A stretch of 64,000 nucleotides of DNA, taken from assembly GCA_013398955.1 (NCBI GenBank), contig VWPU01001232.1, positions 1-64,000 on the forward strand, in the 5' to 3' direction. Within the stretch, counting starts at the first letter, position 1. Every line of letters starts with the position of its first letter. Below the pieces are notes generated by a model. It made no database searches and was not told the origin of the DNA. It was given only the letters and a program-made list of their open reading frames with translations. Made by a program: the position numbers and the translations under genes. Of this stretch, positions 23,898 through 36,634 are shown in pieces. The stretch is from Callaeas wilsoni. Taxonomy: Eukaryota > Chordata > Aves > Passeriformes > Callaeidae.

Positions 23898-25489
23898 GAA
23901 CTTTCTTCTGCTTTAAGAACAAACACACATAAAAGCACATACACAGGAACACAATTTTTTCTGGATCTTTTCTTTCTTTTATGTGTGTCTCATTCCTAAC
24001 CTCTTCTAAGTAATAGTGGCATTCATGTTGGAATTCTGTCTCGCATTTCTATAAGCTGTGGGGATAGCATGGCAGGAAATAAAACTGATTTTCTCCCTGC
24101 TTGCCTGCTCTGGGAACCTTTGCTGAGCCACTGCAAATTCCTGCATCACTGGGAAGAGCTCACACCTTGCCCATGGTGACCAAAGAGGGAGAGACCAGAA
24201 GAGATCTGTCCAGTTTCCAGTATCTGCATTGCAAAAAATGGGTTATAATCAAGACAGAAAATAATGATAGTTACAGAGTAGGAGGACACAATTCCCCAGA
24301 CTCCAACTAAGCAATTGCTGCCCCTTTTTGGTTTTTGACTGAGACTCTCTGGCCAGTCTGATCTCTGCTGCAGGCATGCTTTTCTCATCTCCCTCTATTT
24401 TGAGGATCTGTGTTCTCCTTGGCTTGGATCCTTTCAGTGCCCTCCCAAGGGCATTATCCCATTGAACATGTATTGCTTCCAGAATCTTTTGTTCCCCCGC
24501 TCCAAATCCCCTTCACTGAGTATCTATTTCTGTACATCTTTGATCAGCCCAAACCAAGGGTTATATCCCTTCCATGGAGGAGCGGGGGAACGCAGCAGCT
24601 GACACTTAAAAACCAAGGGAGTCTGGAGAGGCCAGAGATGGGCTGCCTACATCCAGGGATTGTGGTAAAAGACACAAGACAGGCTTCTTGGGGAAGGAAA
24701 CAGGGAAGAGGAATAGAAGAGACAAAAAGTGAAAAGATAGTGACAGGGAATGGGAAGAACGGGAGAAAGATGTTTTACAGTGGACAGGAAGCATTTGTTT
24801 GAGTGGACCTGAAAGCAGGGAGATCTCCAGGGAGGTTTCCCAGGCACTCATTGTAACTAGAACACACAGAGGAAATTTCCACCCCAACTTTTGTAATGTT
24901 TGACATAGGAGGTAAAGTCTGACAGAGGCACAGCTCTGAGCTAAAACTTTACCACTTCCCTGTCTGTCCTGACCACTACGATATGGACAACTAAGCCCAT
25001 CCCAATACACTTCCCCTCCAAGTCCCCGCCTTCCAGAGGTACGGAGCATCCCTCTGAGCACCAGCACGCCTACTCAGACACTCAGATCCAGATCCCTGTG
25101 CACAGCCTAGGGAAATGGGGCACGGTGCTGGGTCTTGCTGCCGGTGCCAAGGCCGTTCCCCCGCTGCTGGGTCGGGTGTCAGTGCTGCAGCTCTGCAATG
25201 CACAGTGTACGTGTGCTGCCCAAGAACAGAGCCGGGAACGGCACCTCTGCAGAACCCCTGTGTCGTTCCTAGCAGGCAAGCAAAGCAAAAGGACAGGAGG
25301 AGCATTTCCAGGCACGGAACACCTGTGCAGAGAGCCCTGCCAGTCCAAGGGCACCTCTGTTCCCTGTTGGTGCTGCTCCCTGAATCCTGCTGGCTGCGGT
25401 CGCTGTGCTGCTCTCGCCCGCGTTCCACGTGCCGCGTCTCCCTCCTGAGATCTGCCACCAGCTTAATTGAGTGCACGATGGAGAAGGTC
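23898..25489. other. Unique non-coding sequence, no gene seen
   Basis: No repeat family is supported. A dense set of overlapping ORFs on both strands at 24606-25543 reflects GC-rich sequence without stop codons; the translations show no domain. Confidence 0.45.
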
Positions 25490-25800
25490 CCCCGCCCCTA
25501 CCCTCATGCATACCCAATCAGGCCTCCTGATTATGCAAATTAAATACAGTAACATCATCACCACCAATACACACACCACCCCCCAGCTCCCCCCTGCGCT
25601 CCTATCCCGCCCCATTCCGGCACAAAAAGGGAGGGGGGTGAAGAAGAGTATCAAACCCTTCATTCATAACCAGAAACATTAATTATATGTAATGATGGGC
25701 AGTCAACTCCCTGAAGCATTTGCATAATTACTAATGCTAATGGATTCAGAGTGCCTCTCTCCTTCTCGTGGAGGAAATTTAATTGGAAAATGCATAAAAG
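25490..25800. promoter_or_regulatory. Candidate POU/homeodomain enhancer-like block
   Basis: There are two perfect octamer motifs in opposite orientation, ATGCAAAT (25533-25540) and ATTTGCAT (25718-25725). Each is adjacent to a TAAT-type core: ATGCAAATTAAAT at the first, TTTGCATAATTACTAATG at the second. Nearby are CATGCATAC (25505) and AATGCATAAAAGCATG (25790). The octamer is the classic POU-factor (OCT) site. The intervening 25580-25660 part is CCCC/GGGG-rich. No TATA box or exon is evident. Regulatory role is inferred from motif pairing. Confidence 0.35.
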
Positions 25801-28800
25801 CATGAGGAGGGAGGAGGGTGCTCTGAGTGGTCTGAAGTGGCACACGCAAAGCAGAGGAGCTCTCTGGAAACGGAGGAGGAAACCTGGTCACTCCCTCCCG
25901 GCTCCTGCGGCCAACCTGCCTTTGCTTCCCTTGCCTGCTCCAGCATCACCTCCGTTTCTGGGAGCAGGCACGGGAGACATCGAGGGGTAGGATTAGCGAG
26001 CATCCAGGTCAGTCACCCTGATCCCAAGGGGATTATAAAAATAAGATTTAATGAAATTAGGGAATTCTCACCGAGGTGCCTCAAAGACAGCAGTAACAAT
26101 GCATGCCACTTGTTGGCAGGAGCATTCCCTGGGCCCTCTGGCCCCACAGATCTCCAGTAGCTCTTTCTTTCTCTATTCCCCTACAGATGCTGGTGGCTGC
26201 TGAGCTTCCCCGAGACAGACCTTGCTGCTCTCTCCCCACTGCCTCCAGTTGTGCTGCCACAGGCCTCGGCTCCCTTCCCCAGCAAAAGCAACTGCAGCAC
26301 AACAGCCAGAGCCAGAACCTCTCCATGCCCTCAGGAAACGTCTTTTCCTCCTTCCTGGTGACCTAATAATGGCTAAAGCAGTGTCAAATCTGGGACTGGA
26401 CCACCTCCTGTGTTCTTCTCAGTCCCCAGACTCACTCCCACAGTTCTCCGGGCCAGCGCATCTCCACAGCCAGGATTTGGGAGGGGGTGAACAAGAGTTC
26501 ATGCAGCCATATGTTTGTCCTTCCACCTTTGCCTTGCATTTATTCCCCATCTCTCTGGAGTCTGGCAGTGGATCTGGGTCCGTCCTGCAGACAGCGCACA
26601 GGAGGTCAGCTGGGCACCCACTGCCCTTGCCCTCCTCAGGGGCTGAGTTCCTGAACGGAGAGAAGTTTTGCACTGCACTGCGAGCAGCTGGTGAGGCAGC
26701 AGATGGCTGGGAATCTGTAAAAGTTAAAAAAAATTTTAAAAGTGCCGCTGTCACAGCCGCAGGTATTGTTCACTCATTCCCAGTGCCACCAGACTCCGAG
26801 TGCATATCAAACAGGGTGCGTGCCCTTGGAATCCTCATCAGAGGCAACTGCGCACAGCAGTGACAGAGCCACTCTAATGTCCCAGCCAGGCGGCTGAAGG
26901 GGACACTCTGTGACAACAGCACAGCTCTGCATCATCGCAGAGGGACAATCAAGCCTTCCTCCTGCCCCCTGCCATCCTTCAGCAGTGGCGCAGCACCCCG
27001 AGGGACTGGACAGCAGTCATTGCTTTATTGCACTATAAAGCACCGTGCACACCTTTGGCAGTGCATAAATAACAGCAATAATGTGGTCCCTTGAGCAAAG
27101 CAGCATTTCATCAGCAAGAAAATTGTCCTCTCTCTCTCCCTCTTAACGTTCCAGTGGGTACTGCTGGCAGTCCCTCGCTCTGGGAGGGGTTTGCACATCT
27201 GCTTTCTGCTGCAACCACCCCCAATTCAGGGCAGGTCTCGGCTGGTTTTCATCTTCCTCTTGTCAAAAATCATTGGTTAACTTTTAGTACTTGTGAGGAC
27301 CAGAGCCAGGCAAAAGGCAGCTTTGGCAATGAACCTCTCTTTTTCTGGCTCCTGACTTGCCTCAGCAGCTACTCCAAGCCTGAGTCCCCATTTTAACACC
27401 ACCAGTAAGGCAGAAAATCCAACCGGCACCTCCACACTCCAGAACCAGTGCCTTAGGCAAGCCTGAGATGGAAAATGTTTCAACTACCCTTGTCCTCTTT
27501 TGTCAGCTCCCCAGGGACCTCATTGGAGACCTGCCCCATTCAGTAGAAGGCGCAGGTTTCCAGCACCTCCACAAAACAAACGAACAAAACCCCTCAAGGA
27601 GTCCAGCTTATGACATGGGCAGCTGAAGGACTGGTGCCCACAGAGACAATATTTCTTACTCAGACATGTTTGGATGAGCGATTCTTTCTCAGAATATTGT
27701 TTTAGCTTCACGTGATTCAACGAAAACAAATTCTGAATTTTACCAGTATACCTTGTTCACTCTAGACCCCCCAAACCCAGAGAGGTTAAACTATTTTCCT
27801 TAGGAGAAATCCAAAGTCTAAGCTCTCAGCCTACATTTCCCTTTACTTTGTGGAGTTTTTTGTTTGGGGGTTTTGGTTTTTTTAAATAATGGCACATTTG
27901 GATATATAGATATTTTGCCTGGATTACAGAATACTTTGAAATCTGGTGCACATTTGATCCATTTTCCCAATACAGTAGAAATGGACAGACACCACGGGGT
28001 ACATTTTCAGTCCCTCCAGCTAATCTCAATGCAAAGAGTAGCCCAGCATCACTTCTTTTAGAAAATACCCTTTTTTTATTCATTTATCACTAGAGAAAGG
28101 AGAAGACTGAAACAAAGAAAAAAATTGCAAAAAACCACACTAAGCCGTGTACCTGCTGATTAAACCTTGTCTCAGTCGAGAGTTCAACCTGAACATATCT
28201 AAAATTTCAGCAAAGTTAATTTACGCATTTCCATTGAGAGAAAAAACAAAGCTTTTTAATCATTGTGTGAAGCCTGCGCCAGAGACCAGAAATGAGAACC
28301 ATGAAGGTGGTTTTGCTCGATGCTACCCCAGAGCTCTGCTCTTGCCTTTGTAACCCTGCTAAAATCGAGGAAGAACAATTCTGCAGGAGTTTACAAAGAC
28401 AATATGAAAAGCAAACAACTGCCACAGCAAGTATTATTTCATTTTCTTGCACAGATTTCACGCTGTCACGTGCACAATGAGTTTGAGGGCTCTCAGACTT
28501 TTTAAACGAAGGCTGCCCCAGAGCCCTGTGACAATATTTGCCCAGTCCCAGCTGCCTCTGCCGCAGGGAAGCTCCATCCCCGTGCCTGCCTGTTCCCAGT
28601 GCAGCAGGAGAGCTGCCGGCAGCACAGCAGAAATAATGAGCTCTCTTCTAGCTCAGGATGAGAAACGGGCAGGAGTTTTTGGGGACAAAAGGGAGGAAGA
28701 TTTCCTCAAAAGCAAGCACAGGCCCTCCCTCCAATCCTGCAGCGAGGTTAGAGCTTGAGAATGGAGAAAATCAATGAGTACAAGTTGAAGGACTGGAACT

Positions 28801-29029
28801 GACTGACAAAGGCACTTCAAATGCTCACTCCCCCAGAGACGGTGTGGAGTGACTCAGGCTGCCTCGCAAAGCCTGCTTCATTTCCCCAGACTTCCTTGTT
28901 GTTTGACATCAAGGCTTGGGGAAGTGATCTCAAACAGCAGTAGTTCATATTTGTACAATGTCCTCGAGACCAATGGACCCTAAAAGTCTCCACAGATTTC
29001 ATACAGAAATCACCTCAACTATCACAGAG
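25801..29029. other. Unique non-coding sequence, no gene seen
   Basis: The longest open frame of the window outside the minisatellite (26222-26863 on +, 213 codons) has no recognisable domain, crosses an A/T homopolymer stretch at 26722-26740 and has no visible exon structure, so it is not called as a gene. 27830-28280 is AT-rich with a TTTTTTGTTTGGGGG low-complexity patch at 27857. No transposon was recognised. Confidence 0.45.
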
Positions 29030-31120
29030 AGATTTTTAAAAGCTAAATTCACCCAGATTATCACATTTTCTGAGCCTGTTGATCTCTAAATATTATTTTT
29101 CCCCCTATATTTACCACGGCCTGAATCCAAAATCCCACTTTCTGGAGGGTTGCTGCCCCATGAACCAGAATCACCCAGAACAACAACCAGAGATCTATAA
29201 TAAAAAATTAATCTGAGAATTATTTACTTCCCTTTATCTTGCTCGGGTAACAACCTCAATGGCACTGCCAGCAGCACTACAGCAATAACTCAAGACAGAT
29301 CTCCTGAAGATTTCGTGTTTTCTAAACTGAGTGGAGAAATTATTTTGTATGAATCATTGAAGGTACCTATGATTGTCACAAGACTCATGCTAGGTTTTGC
29401 AGAAGAAGTTTCTCCGTTGCTTGTGCTGGACTCAGATGAGAGATAGCACACAAACAAAACCTTGTAAAGGTTAGTACAGAACATTTCTGAAATGGATTAT
29501 TACCTGCAAATACAGAGTAACAAAGTGGCTTCTGTGAAACCACAAAGGCACACACCATCACTATTTAGTTGTTTGCACAGATCTCTTGAATCGGTAGCAA
29601 ATTAAATAACGTTGTTTCTACAAGATTAACTCGAAGCTAAAATGCTGCATCTTCATAAGGCAAAATCTTTGTTTATTGACAAAAATATATTAACTTCTTT
29701 TTCAGTACAGGAAATAAAGACATCCTAGAAAAGGATAATTTTATTTGCTGTCTCTATGCTACAACCCTTGGAAATATAAAAATATTTTCAATAATCATTT
29801 ATAACTCCAAACTGAATAGGAAGCAACCTGTTGTCTTCATGATGACTTTGAAAGCAGTGCTGAAACTTCATCTGGAATATTTTTAAAAGTTAAAGATTTA
29901 CTGTAATGCAATTATTTCCATATTGGCAAAGTGTCTCCACTTGTAACTGGTAACGTTCATTTGTACATGGAGCTGTAATTGCCAAGGCTAATGGAATACA
30001 GGAATATATCATATAGCAAGTATCCCATGGATATATCGCCTTTTGATCAAGGAGGCTGCATTGCAAAGTTTTAAATCTTTTTAAACTCATCTCCCGAAGT
30101 GATTCAGCTTTCCCACAGGGCCCTTGCATATACTACATTTGAAAAGGGTTTTTTTTAAATGTTCTTAAGCTGCTGGAAGTGACTTTGGTGCAGGGGAAGA
30201 GGATCAGATTGTTCAGCAGCAATTTTTAAGCTCTTTCAGGCTGCCCAACACAGGAAGGCACTTCCAGTACTCCACACTAAGGGTCCTTTCACAGCGCGCT
30301 AAAAGCTTTTTAATGACAGAGTTTTTAAAATTAAAACAATGGCAAAACGCATTAAAGCTAAGTTACAAAAGGGAGCTGAAGAGAAATTATTTGACCATAA
30401 CGGCAACTTTAATCTCAGAACACATTGTATCCAAAAGAAAGGAAAGGAATTGCATTCAGCATTATGCATTAGCTCTCAAATGTCTGCCTTCACATTTCAA
30501 TTAATTCTAGTGCCTTAATCCAATTCAGCCACTGATAAAAACTGTTTACTTCCCAGGAAACCATGAACATTACTACTCCAAGGCCAAAATTTCACAAAAA
30601 GCCCTGTGGAGCTGTACCCTGACCACAGCACATACTGAGAGCGAGCTGAAAACATGAGCACAGGCTGCAGAAATCCTACAGTCACAGCTGGCCAAAGTTC
30701 CTTAAGCTCTGGGTCTCCAGCTCTAGTAGTGGTACCTCATATCCCTTCCTTTGCAGCAACAGAAATAACATTTTCCTTGAGAAACGAGCTAGGGCAGCTT
30801 GCAGAAATAGTGACTCTGTTAAGGCAGAGTTTCAAATTAAAGCCAATTTCAATTATACATGTAAAGAGTTTTGTGAAATAATTTCAAAAAACAAAGTTAC
30901 TTTGAAATGCATTGGGACTGCTAATAAGTATTTTGTTTTAGATAAAAGTTGACACTTAGGAAAATTGAATTTTGTACTTTAACACAATGGAAAAGCAGAC
31001 TAGAAACGTTAAGGAAAATAGTTCTTTAAAATGTCATTTAAAACAATTAGCTAAGCAAGGTAGTTGTGCTAATTCTGAGATATTAGGGCCCCAGCTGTGT
31101 CTAGTTTCCAATCAGTGACA
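29030..31120. other. AT-rich, transposon-free block of about 2.1 kb
   Basis: A long run of AT-rich unique sequence without recognisable repeats or exons. Motif-rich patches include 30300-30500 (TTTTTAATGACAG, SOX-like ACAATGG near 30336, GCATTAAAGC) and 30790-31050 (GCCAATTTCAATTATAC, AAAACAATTAGC). A regulatory or structural role is possible but not shown. Confidence 0.3.
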
Positions 31121-31921
31121 GACAAAACTATTGTACAGCATTTCCTCAGCCAGACGGAGCAGAGGACTGCTACGCTGCACAGGCTTTCAGTTCCAGAGAA
31201 GCCATTTCCACTCTGGATGCAGCAGAGACACAGCCCAGGGAACCTTCCTGACCTGGCAGAAGGGAATTAGTGCGAAGATCACCTTTCCTCAGACCATTCT
31301 GGCAGAAGGAGGCTCTCTAGGACAGTTATTTTTCTAGGTGGACTCTACTTCCAGCACTCATGCAGGTCCCATCACACACCAACCTCTGCACCCCAGAGTG
31401 TTTTTAAAATCTGTACTTTGTCACAACATTTCAACGTGTTGCAACAACACTTTAAACACCGGCTTTGATGCCAAATTTGAGGTTCTTAGCTGCCTCTGAA
31501 CATCAAGGCCCACACAACTAAGGACACCAGCCAGAAGACTGTGCTCTTCATCAGCCTAAAATCAGAGCAATCCTCATCCTTTCTACTTGGCAAGTACCGC
31601 ACAGGTTTGTGTAACAGTCAAAACCAGCGAGAGTCGAAGTACGAGCACTGCCAACCTCTGGAACCTTGTTGTAGGCTCTGTCCTTGAGCTGCTTACAGCT
31701 CTGCAGCCCAGCTCCACCTCGGAGCCGCTGTTTGCTCGCTGTGCCTTTATTCCAGCTCCCAAAGCTCCTGGCGGATGTGCTCGGAGCAGGAGGTCGCATG
31801 CAAATCCAGTCCGCAGCCCAGAACTGCACCCAGGCTCACCCACGCACAGGCAGCATTCCCACACCTGCCTTCCTTAACGAGGAGCCTGGCTTAGTGCTTA
31901 AATAAAACCTGGGAAATCTGT
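31121..31921. other. Unique non-coding sequence, no gene seen
   Basis: Contains overlapping frames at 31551-31905 on both strands. No repeat or exon is supported. Confidence 0.45.
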
Positions 31922-32105
31922 ATTCCAGGCATGACTCCACCACGGACTCCCTGCGTGACCTTCGGCAGGTCCTTCAGGCTCTCAGTAAAAGTAAGACTGA
32001 TAACTCTTCTATCTGCCTCGCCTGTTTAGACCTTAAGCTCCTCAGACAGAAACTGTCTCTTACATGCACGGAGCCTGGAACAGTTGGGGCCTCTTAGGAT
32101 AATTA
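31922..32105 (+). mobile_element. Ancient MIR/CORE-SINE-like relic with L3-type tail
   Basis: The parts recall MIR-related SINEs of amniotes: GACTCCACCACGGACTCC, CTGCGTGACCTTCGGCAGGT (compare the 'gtgtgaccttgggcaagt' core), then TAGACCTTAAGCTCCTCAGA, AACTGTCTCTTACATG and GTTGGGGCCTCTTAGGATAA. These follow the order of the tRNA-related body, core and L2/L3-like tail. It is highly diverged, so it is old and inactive. The subfamily is not resolved. Confidence 0.65.
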
Positions 32106-35100
32106 CCTGCCTTGCAGTAGTTACCAGCAGCAATGCATGCAGCAGTGACTCGGACAGGGACGCGCTACCCCAGAAACGTTGCAAAGGGAAACAAGTACAA
32201 AGCAGGAAGTTGTGGGTGAGTGGAACAGGGATATTATCGAATGCAAACATATTTTTGAGCTCTGTGATCAAACTGGAAGGCAGGTTTTGGGCTGTAACGA
32301 AAGAAATCATGTTATTACCCACTTGCACAGCCTGACAGCACAGCCCCATGCAGAATGCATGAAAGCTTTCCCTTTCTATTATGCTTAGGGGCTGTGATGG
32401 AAACTCATTTTTTCTTCTTTTCATAAATAAAACCATAAATGCCTAGCAGTCTGGAAAGGCAAAAATGTTGCAGGGGGGAAGCTGCTCTCATGTTTTATCA
32501 ATGAGGAAGCAGAGCACTGGGCATCATGATTTGTCTGTTTGCCTGTTTTCATTATCTTTTTAATGTTAACATTAAAGTCTTCTGGAGACCGTATTTAAAA
32601 AAACCTGGTGTCGAATGACTATTTGAATAGAGATGAAATGCACCTTTGAGAATAGCAGGTAATAGCAAGGCTTTGCTTCTGCCTGTGAGCTGAGAAATGT
32701 GAGAAATGTGTTGTAACGTCAGTGCTGGGGGTGCTGAAAAATTCCTTCCTGTTCCAGGTTCTCTGTGCTGTCCTGTCTCCTTTGGCCTTTGCTCAACAGC
32801 AGCCAGAGGAGCGCTGGGGGCCAGGGGATCCCAAACTGCAGCACTTTGTGGCTCAGAAGGACCAGGGGATGCAGCTGCTCTGACTCACTGCGGGCTGTGA
32901 GCGCTGCCCCAGCCACCCACGAGCTGCTTCCAGGTTACAATCCCAGCCCCTGGGAGCTCGAGTGCTCAGGGATGCTCCGAATGAAAGGGAGGTGCAGAGG
33001 TAAGAACAGCTCTACTTTTATGGCCTCTTCTTCTGCTGTACACAGTAGAGCCCAAAACCCTCAGGCCAGCTCTTGTTTTGTTGATTTTTTAACTTTATTT
33101 GCTTGTTTTCATTCCTGCTCAGGGTTTTTTTATTAGACATTCAAGTCTTGTCAATTCTGTTTCTCTGGAAGATTTTGTGGATGGGTAGAGAACCAATAGG
33201 TTTAGGATATCAGAGGAACCAATAAATTGCAAGAGCCCTAAAAAATCGCAAATAGATTTTTATCTAAAATGAGGCAGTTGCTTAAAGGGTACCACAAAGA
33301 TGCATTTTACCAATGTAACAAATGTTCAGGCCAGCTTTTGCTTAGCAGGAGGTGCAGACTGCTTAGGAAATTTGCTTCACAGCCCACCCAAAAACGCTGA
33401 GGCAAGTGCAAAATGCATACACACATGCTTATGTGCACATACACACAGGGATTTTCAACAAGGAGTAAGCAACTTTGCTGCGAATTCCTCTGCTCCTCTT
33501 ACTGGTTTCTGACAGACTCTCCCCGATTTCACCAGGGCATTCTGTGCAAGAGCAGCTGATAATTATCCTCTCTTGGGCATCAAAGCCAGAAATGATGGGT
33601 GAGATCATTTATGCCACATTCCCATTTTTCATAAACACATATATGTTGCTTATGGCACAATTCACTCCTTCTGTCACTGCTCTGCTACAGAAATGCTGGC
33701 AATGGGGAACAATTATCTGCTTGTGCCCTTCTGTCCCTCCTGATGGAGATGGAAAAAACCACAGAAAAGAGTGAAAAAGATTTACCAAACTCTCAGAAGC
33801 AAACCTGCCACCTCCAAGCCTCCTGGAGCAGTTATTCCCACATGTGCAGTGCACAGATGAAAGAAACTATTTGATTCCAAAATCAAAAACCTGATAAACT
33901 CGAAGGAACAGTGAAACCATCAGAGCCCAGAAAGTGGACCATTAGCTAACTGTGAGTGACAAGATGACTTCATTCCTGTGTTTCTTCCTCGCCTTCCTCA
34001 CCAAGGCCCATCTACAGAGCCAATTCTTATCCAGGAGCAAGGGTGCAGGCTGGACTCCCACCTGACTCCACAGAGGAGCCAGCTGGTTATGAGGGAGCCA
34101 GATTCCTTATGGAGTCTGTGATTAAAGATGCTGTACCCCAGCTGCACTCGGGCAGGTGCTCATCTGCACAGAGAACTCCTTAAGTCGATAGTAAAACTGA
34201 AAGGGAAATCATTGGGATCTAAAGTGCCGGCCTAAAGATGAGCACAGTCCCCAGTGCGCTCCTGAATCAGGGCCAGGATAAGCAAAGAGCAGAGAAAAGG
34301 GAATTATTTCAGCTTTTTTCCCTTCTGGATGCTCCATATGCTCCAGCCAGCTGTTCTGGGTTTGTTCATACTCATTACAGTGGGTTTGTGTGACAGACTC
34401 TACCTCCCTTCAGAGTGACTCAATCATACAGGGTCTCAAACAGTTTGCTCAAGGCTTTAATGCAGGTTGTGTCCCCCCAGAGCTCCACACCCCCATCTCA
34501 ATCCAATGGCTCTGAGTCCCACCTTGTTAGGTGTGCTTAGGGGAAGGGCAGGTGACTGTTCTGGCTGTTCAGAGTTTCCTCCCTCACCCACTTACCTGCC
34601 ATTTTATAAACATTTTGGCTGGCAGAGGGAACATGCTTCACTAAAACAATAACCAAACTTGTTTGGGGCAAGTCAAATTTTTAGCCAAGCAGCAACTCTG
34701 AGGAACAAATTCACAGGCTTGGAGCTTTCATGGCCCCGGGGCCTGACCTGCTCCTGGATGCCATGGAAGCATTCCCAGGTAGCTCTGCATCCCCTCTCCA
34801 GCCATGTCACTGTCCCCTGCGAGTCCCCAGCTCCCACAGGATCCCGGGGAGCAGAGGCTCGACCAACAACCCATCATAAGCCTTCCACAGCACAGGGCCA
34901 AACCCTGAGCCCGGGCCTGAGGAGGACCTTATGACAGTGGTTGGCACATCTCAGGATCAGACCCCTCGGTTATTCCCCATGTCCCCCCAAGGAGAGGGGC
35001 TCCCTGCTAGGAGAAGTCTTTGGGTTTAGTATTCTGTCATTTCTTCCAAAAAGTGCCGTGCCGCTCGCCCACAGTGGGTCTGAAACGTGATGACAGGAGA

Positions 35101-35816
35101 ATTTGGCTGTTTTCCTGCTACTGTCCCAAACAATCATATCTCCAAAACACTTGCAGCCTTCTGTGAGCCTTTCTTTTCTTATTACTTCACCCATTCAAAC
35201 ACCAGAAATCCTTCCCCATCATTTTTTTCCAGCAGATTTCCCTTCCAGTGGCTCAGAGTGGGTCCTCCCACTGTTCCCCCACATGTTGTCTCTCAGCTTT
35301 AATCAAAGTCACTTCCTTATTTCCCATCTGATTACCCAAGTGCTGCCTGGCCCTCAGCCACCCTCAGAGCTGGCATAAGCAGGTGCAGCTCTGACAAAGT
35401 GACATCAATCTATGTGCACCCTGAATTGGAGTTGTCTTCCTGATGGAGACCTCTTGATCCCAAGCATTTCTGAAAGCAGAGTCGCATGGTTTGCACATGT
35501 GACTGAAGCACAGCAGAGGAGGCCGTTCTTGCCTCTTTAACCTACCCAAGGATCACCAAATGAAGAATCTGCCTCCTCCTGTGTACCTTCCCCTCTCTTT
35601 GAAATGTAAATGCACTCTTTTCAGCTTGGGTGTTCGGTCAGAGGGATGGATGAGGCTGCTGAGAGCTCCTGCAGTATCAGCAGAGCCTTCATTTACGTGT
35701 CTCACAACCAGATCACTCTCTGTGCTCTCCCTTGTTGTCCTGGTATGAGGTTCTCCCATCTGAGTCCCTTCCCAGCCAGAAGGCTGCAGTGCTCCCATCA
35801 GATCCCGGCCAAGGTG
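32106..35816. other. Unique non-coding sequence, no gene seen
   Basis: Good donor-like sites (GAGGTAAGAA near 33000) occur, but no complete exon can be defended. The + frame at 32765-33136 is without recognisable domain. A tiny tandem duplication GAGAAATGTGAGAAATGTG lies near 32693. 33050-33300 and 33590-33660 are AT-rich. No transposon was recognised. Confidence 0.45.
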
Positions 35817-36143
35817 TCCCAATGAATGGGGACAATGCCCCCGTGAACCGGGACAATGCCCCCGTGAACCACACAATGACCCAGTGAATGGGGACAATGT
35901 CCCAATGAATGGGGACAATGTCCCAGTGAACCACACAATGCCCCCGTGAACCACACAATGCCCCCGTGAATGGGGACAATGTCCCAGTGAACCACACAAT
36001 GTCCCAATGAATGGGGACAATGTCCCAGTGAACCACACAATGCCCCCATGAACCACACAATGTCCCAATGAATGGGGACAAAGTCCCAATGAACCACACA
36101 ATGCCCCCGTGAACCACACAATGCCCCCATGAACCACACAATG
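35817..36143. repeat. Minisatellite, 16 units of 20 and 21 bp
   Basis: Sixteen contiguous units exactly fill 327 bp: seven 21-bp units with a GGGAC core (for example CCCAATGAATGGGGACAATG) and nine 20-bp units with a CCACAC core (for example TCCCAGTGAACCACACAATG). Unit 2 is a hybrid (TGAACCGGGACAATG). Unit starts vary between TCCCA and CCCCC. All three minus-strand frames stay open because neither unit contains a stop on that strand, which creates false ORFs of 142-194 codons over this region. The array is probably length-variable between individuals. Confidence 0.97.
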
Positions 36144-36630
36144 AACATCTGCCCCTTCTGCACCAACACAGCTTCAGCTGCCCGCAGGCAGCGGCCAGCC
36201 CGTGCCTCGCACCCGCAGCCTGCAGCGACTGGAACCCGGCAAGAGGAGGACAGGGACTGCTGCTCCTTTCTAGATGGCTCCCAGCTGACTGAGGAAGCGC
36301 CCGTCTGCAGACTCATCTTCTGGGAACTCCCAGAGTCCCGGAGCACATGCAGATACAAACCAGAGCCTGGTTTTCAGAAGATATATTTGTGCCAGAAGCC
36401 TTGAAAGTATTTCTAAGCTACAAGCAACACTCTGCTGACTCACACTTCCACTGAAAGCCATTCAGTTTTCAGAAGCATCAATGATATCTGCCCAGGGACC
36501 TTCAGCTCTTTGAGTTATTAGGTTTGCTTTACTAGAGAAGTCAACACAAAATCCTGTGTTTTGGACACCAACAGGATTTGAGCAGTGGAACTCCTTGTTT
36601 CGGGGGGCTGGATGCTATAAATTCTTGTAA
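36144..36630. other. Unique sequence between minisatellite and solo LTR copy 2
   Basis: The open frame at 36129-36404 on + begins in the last minisatellite unit and has no recognisable domain. No gene is supported. Confidence 0.45.
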
Positions 36631-36634
36631 GCTG

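Noticed and set aside
26222..26863. 213-codon open frame on +
   Set aside because: No recognisable domain, crosses an A/T homopolymer run, starts without any promoter or splice context, and shadows frames on the other strand.
28915..28995. Possible L3-like fragment
   Set aside because: Only a short GATCTCAAA-type similarity; not enough to call.
32934..33000. Possible exon ending at a GAG|GTAAGA donor
   Set aside because: The donor is good but the acceptor is weak and the surrounding frame has no protein character.
35553..36358. Minus-strand open frames of 142, 186 and 194 codons
   Set aside because: They are created by the stop-free minisatellite units; all three frames are open over the same repeat.
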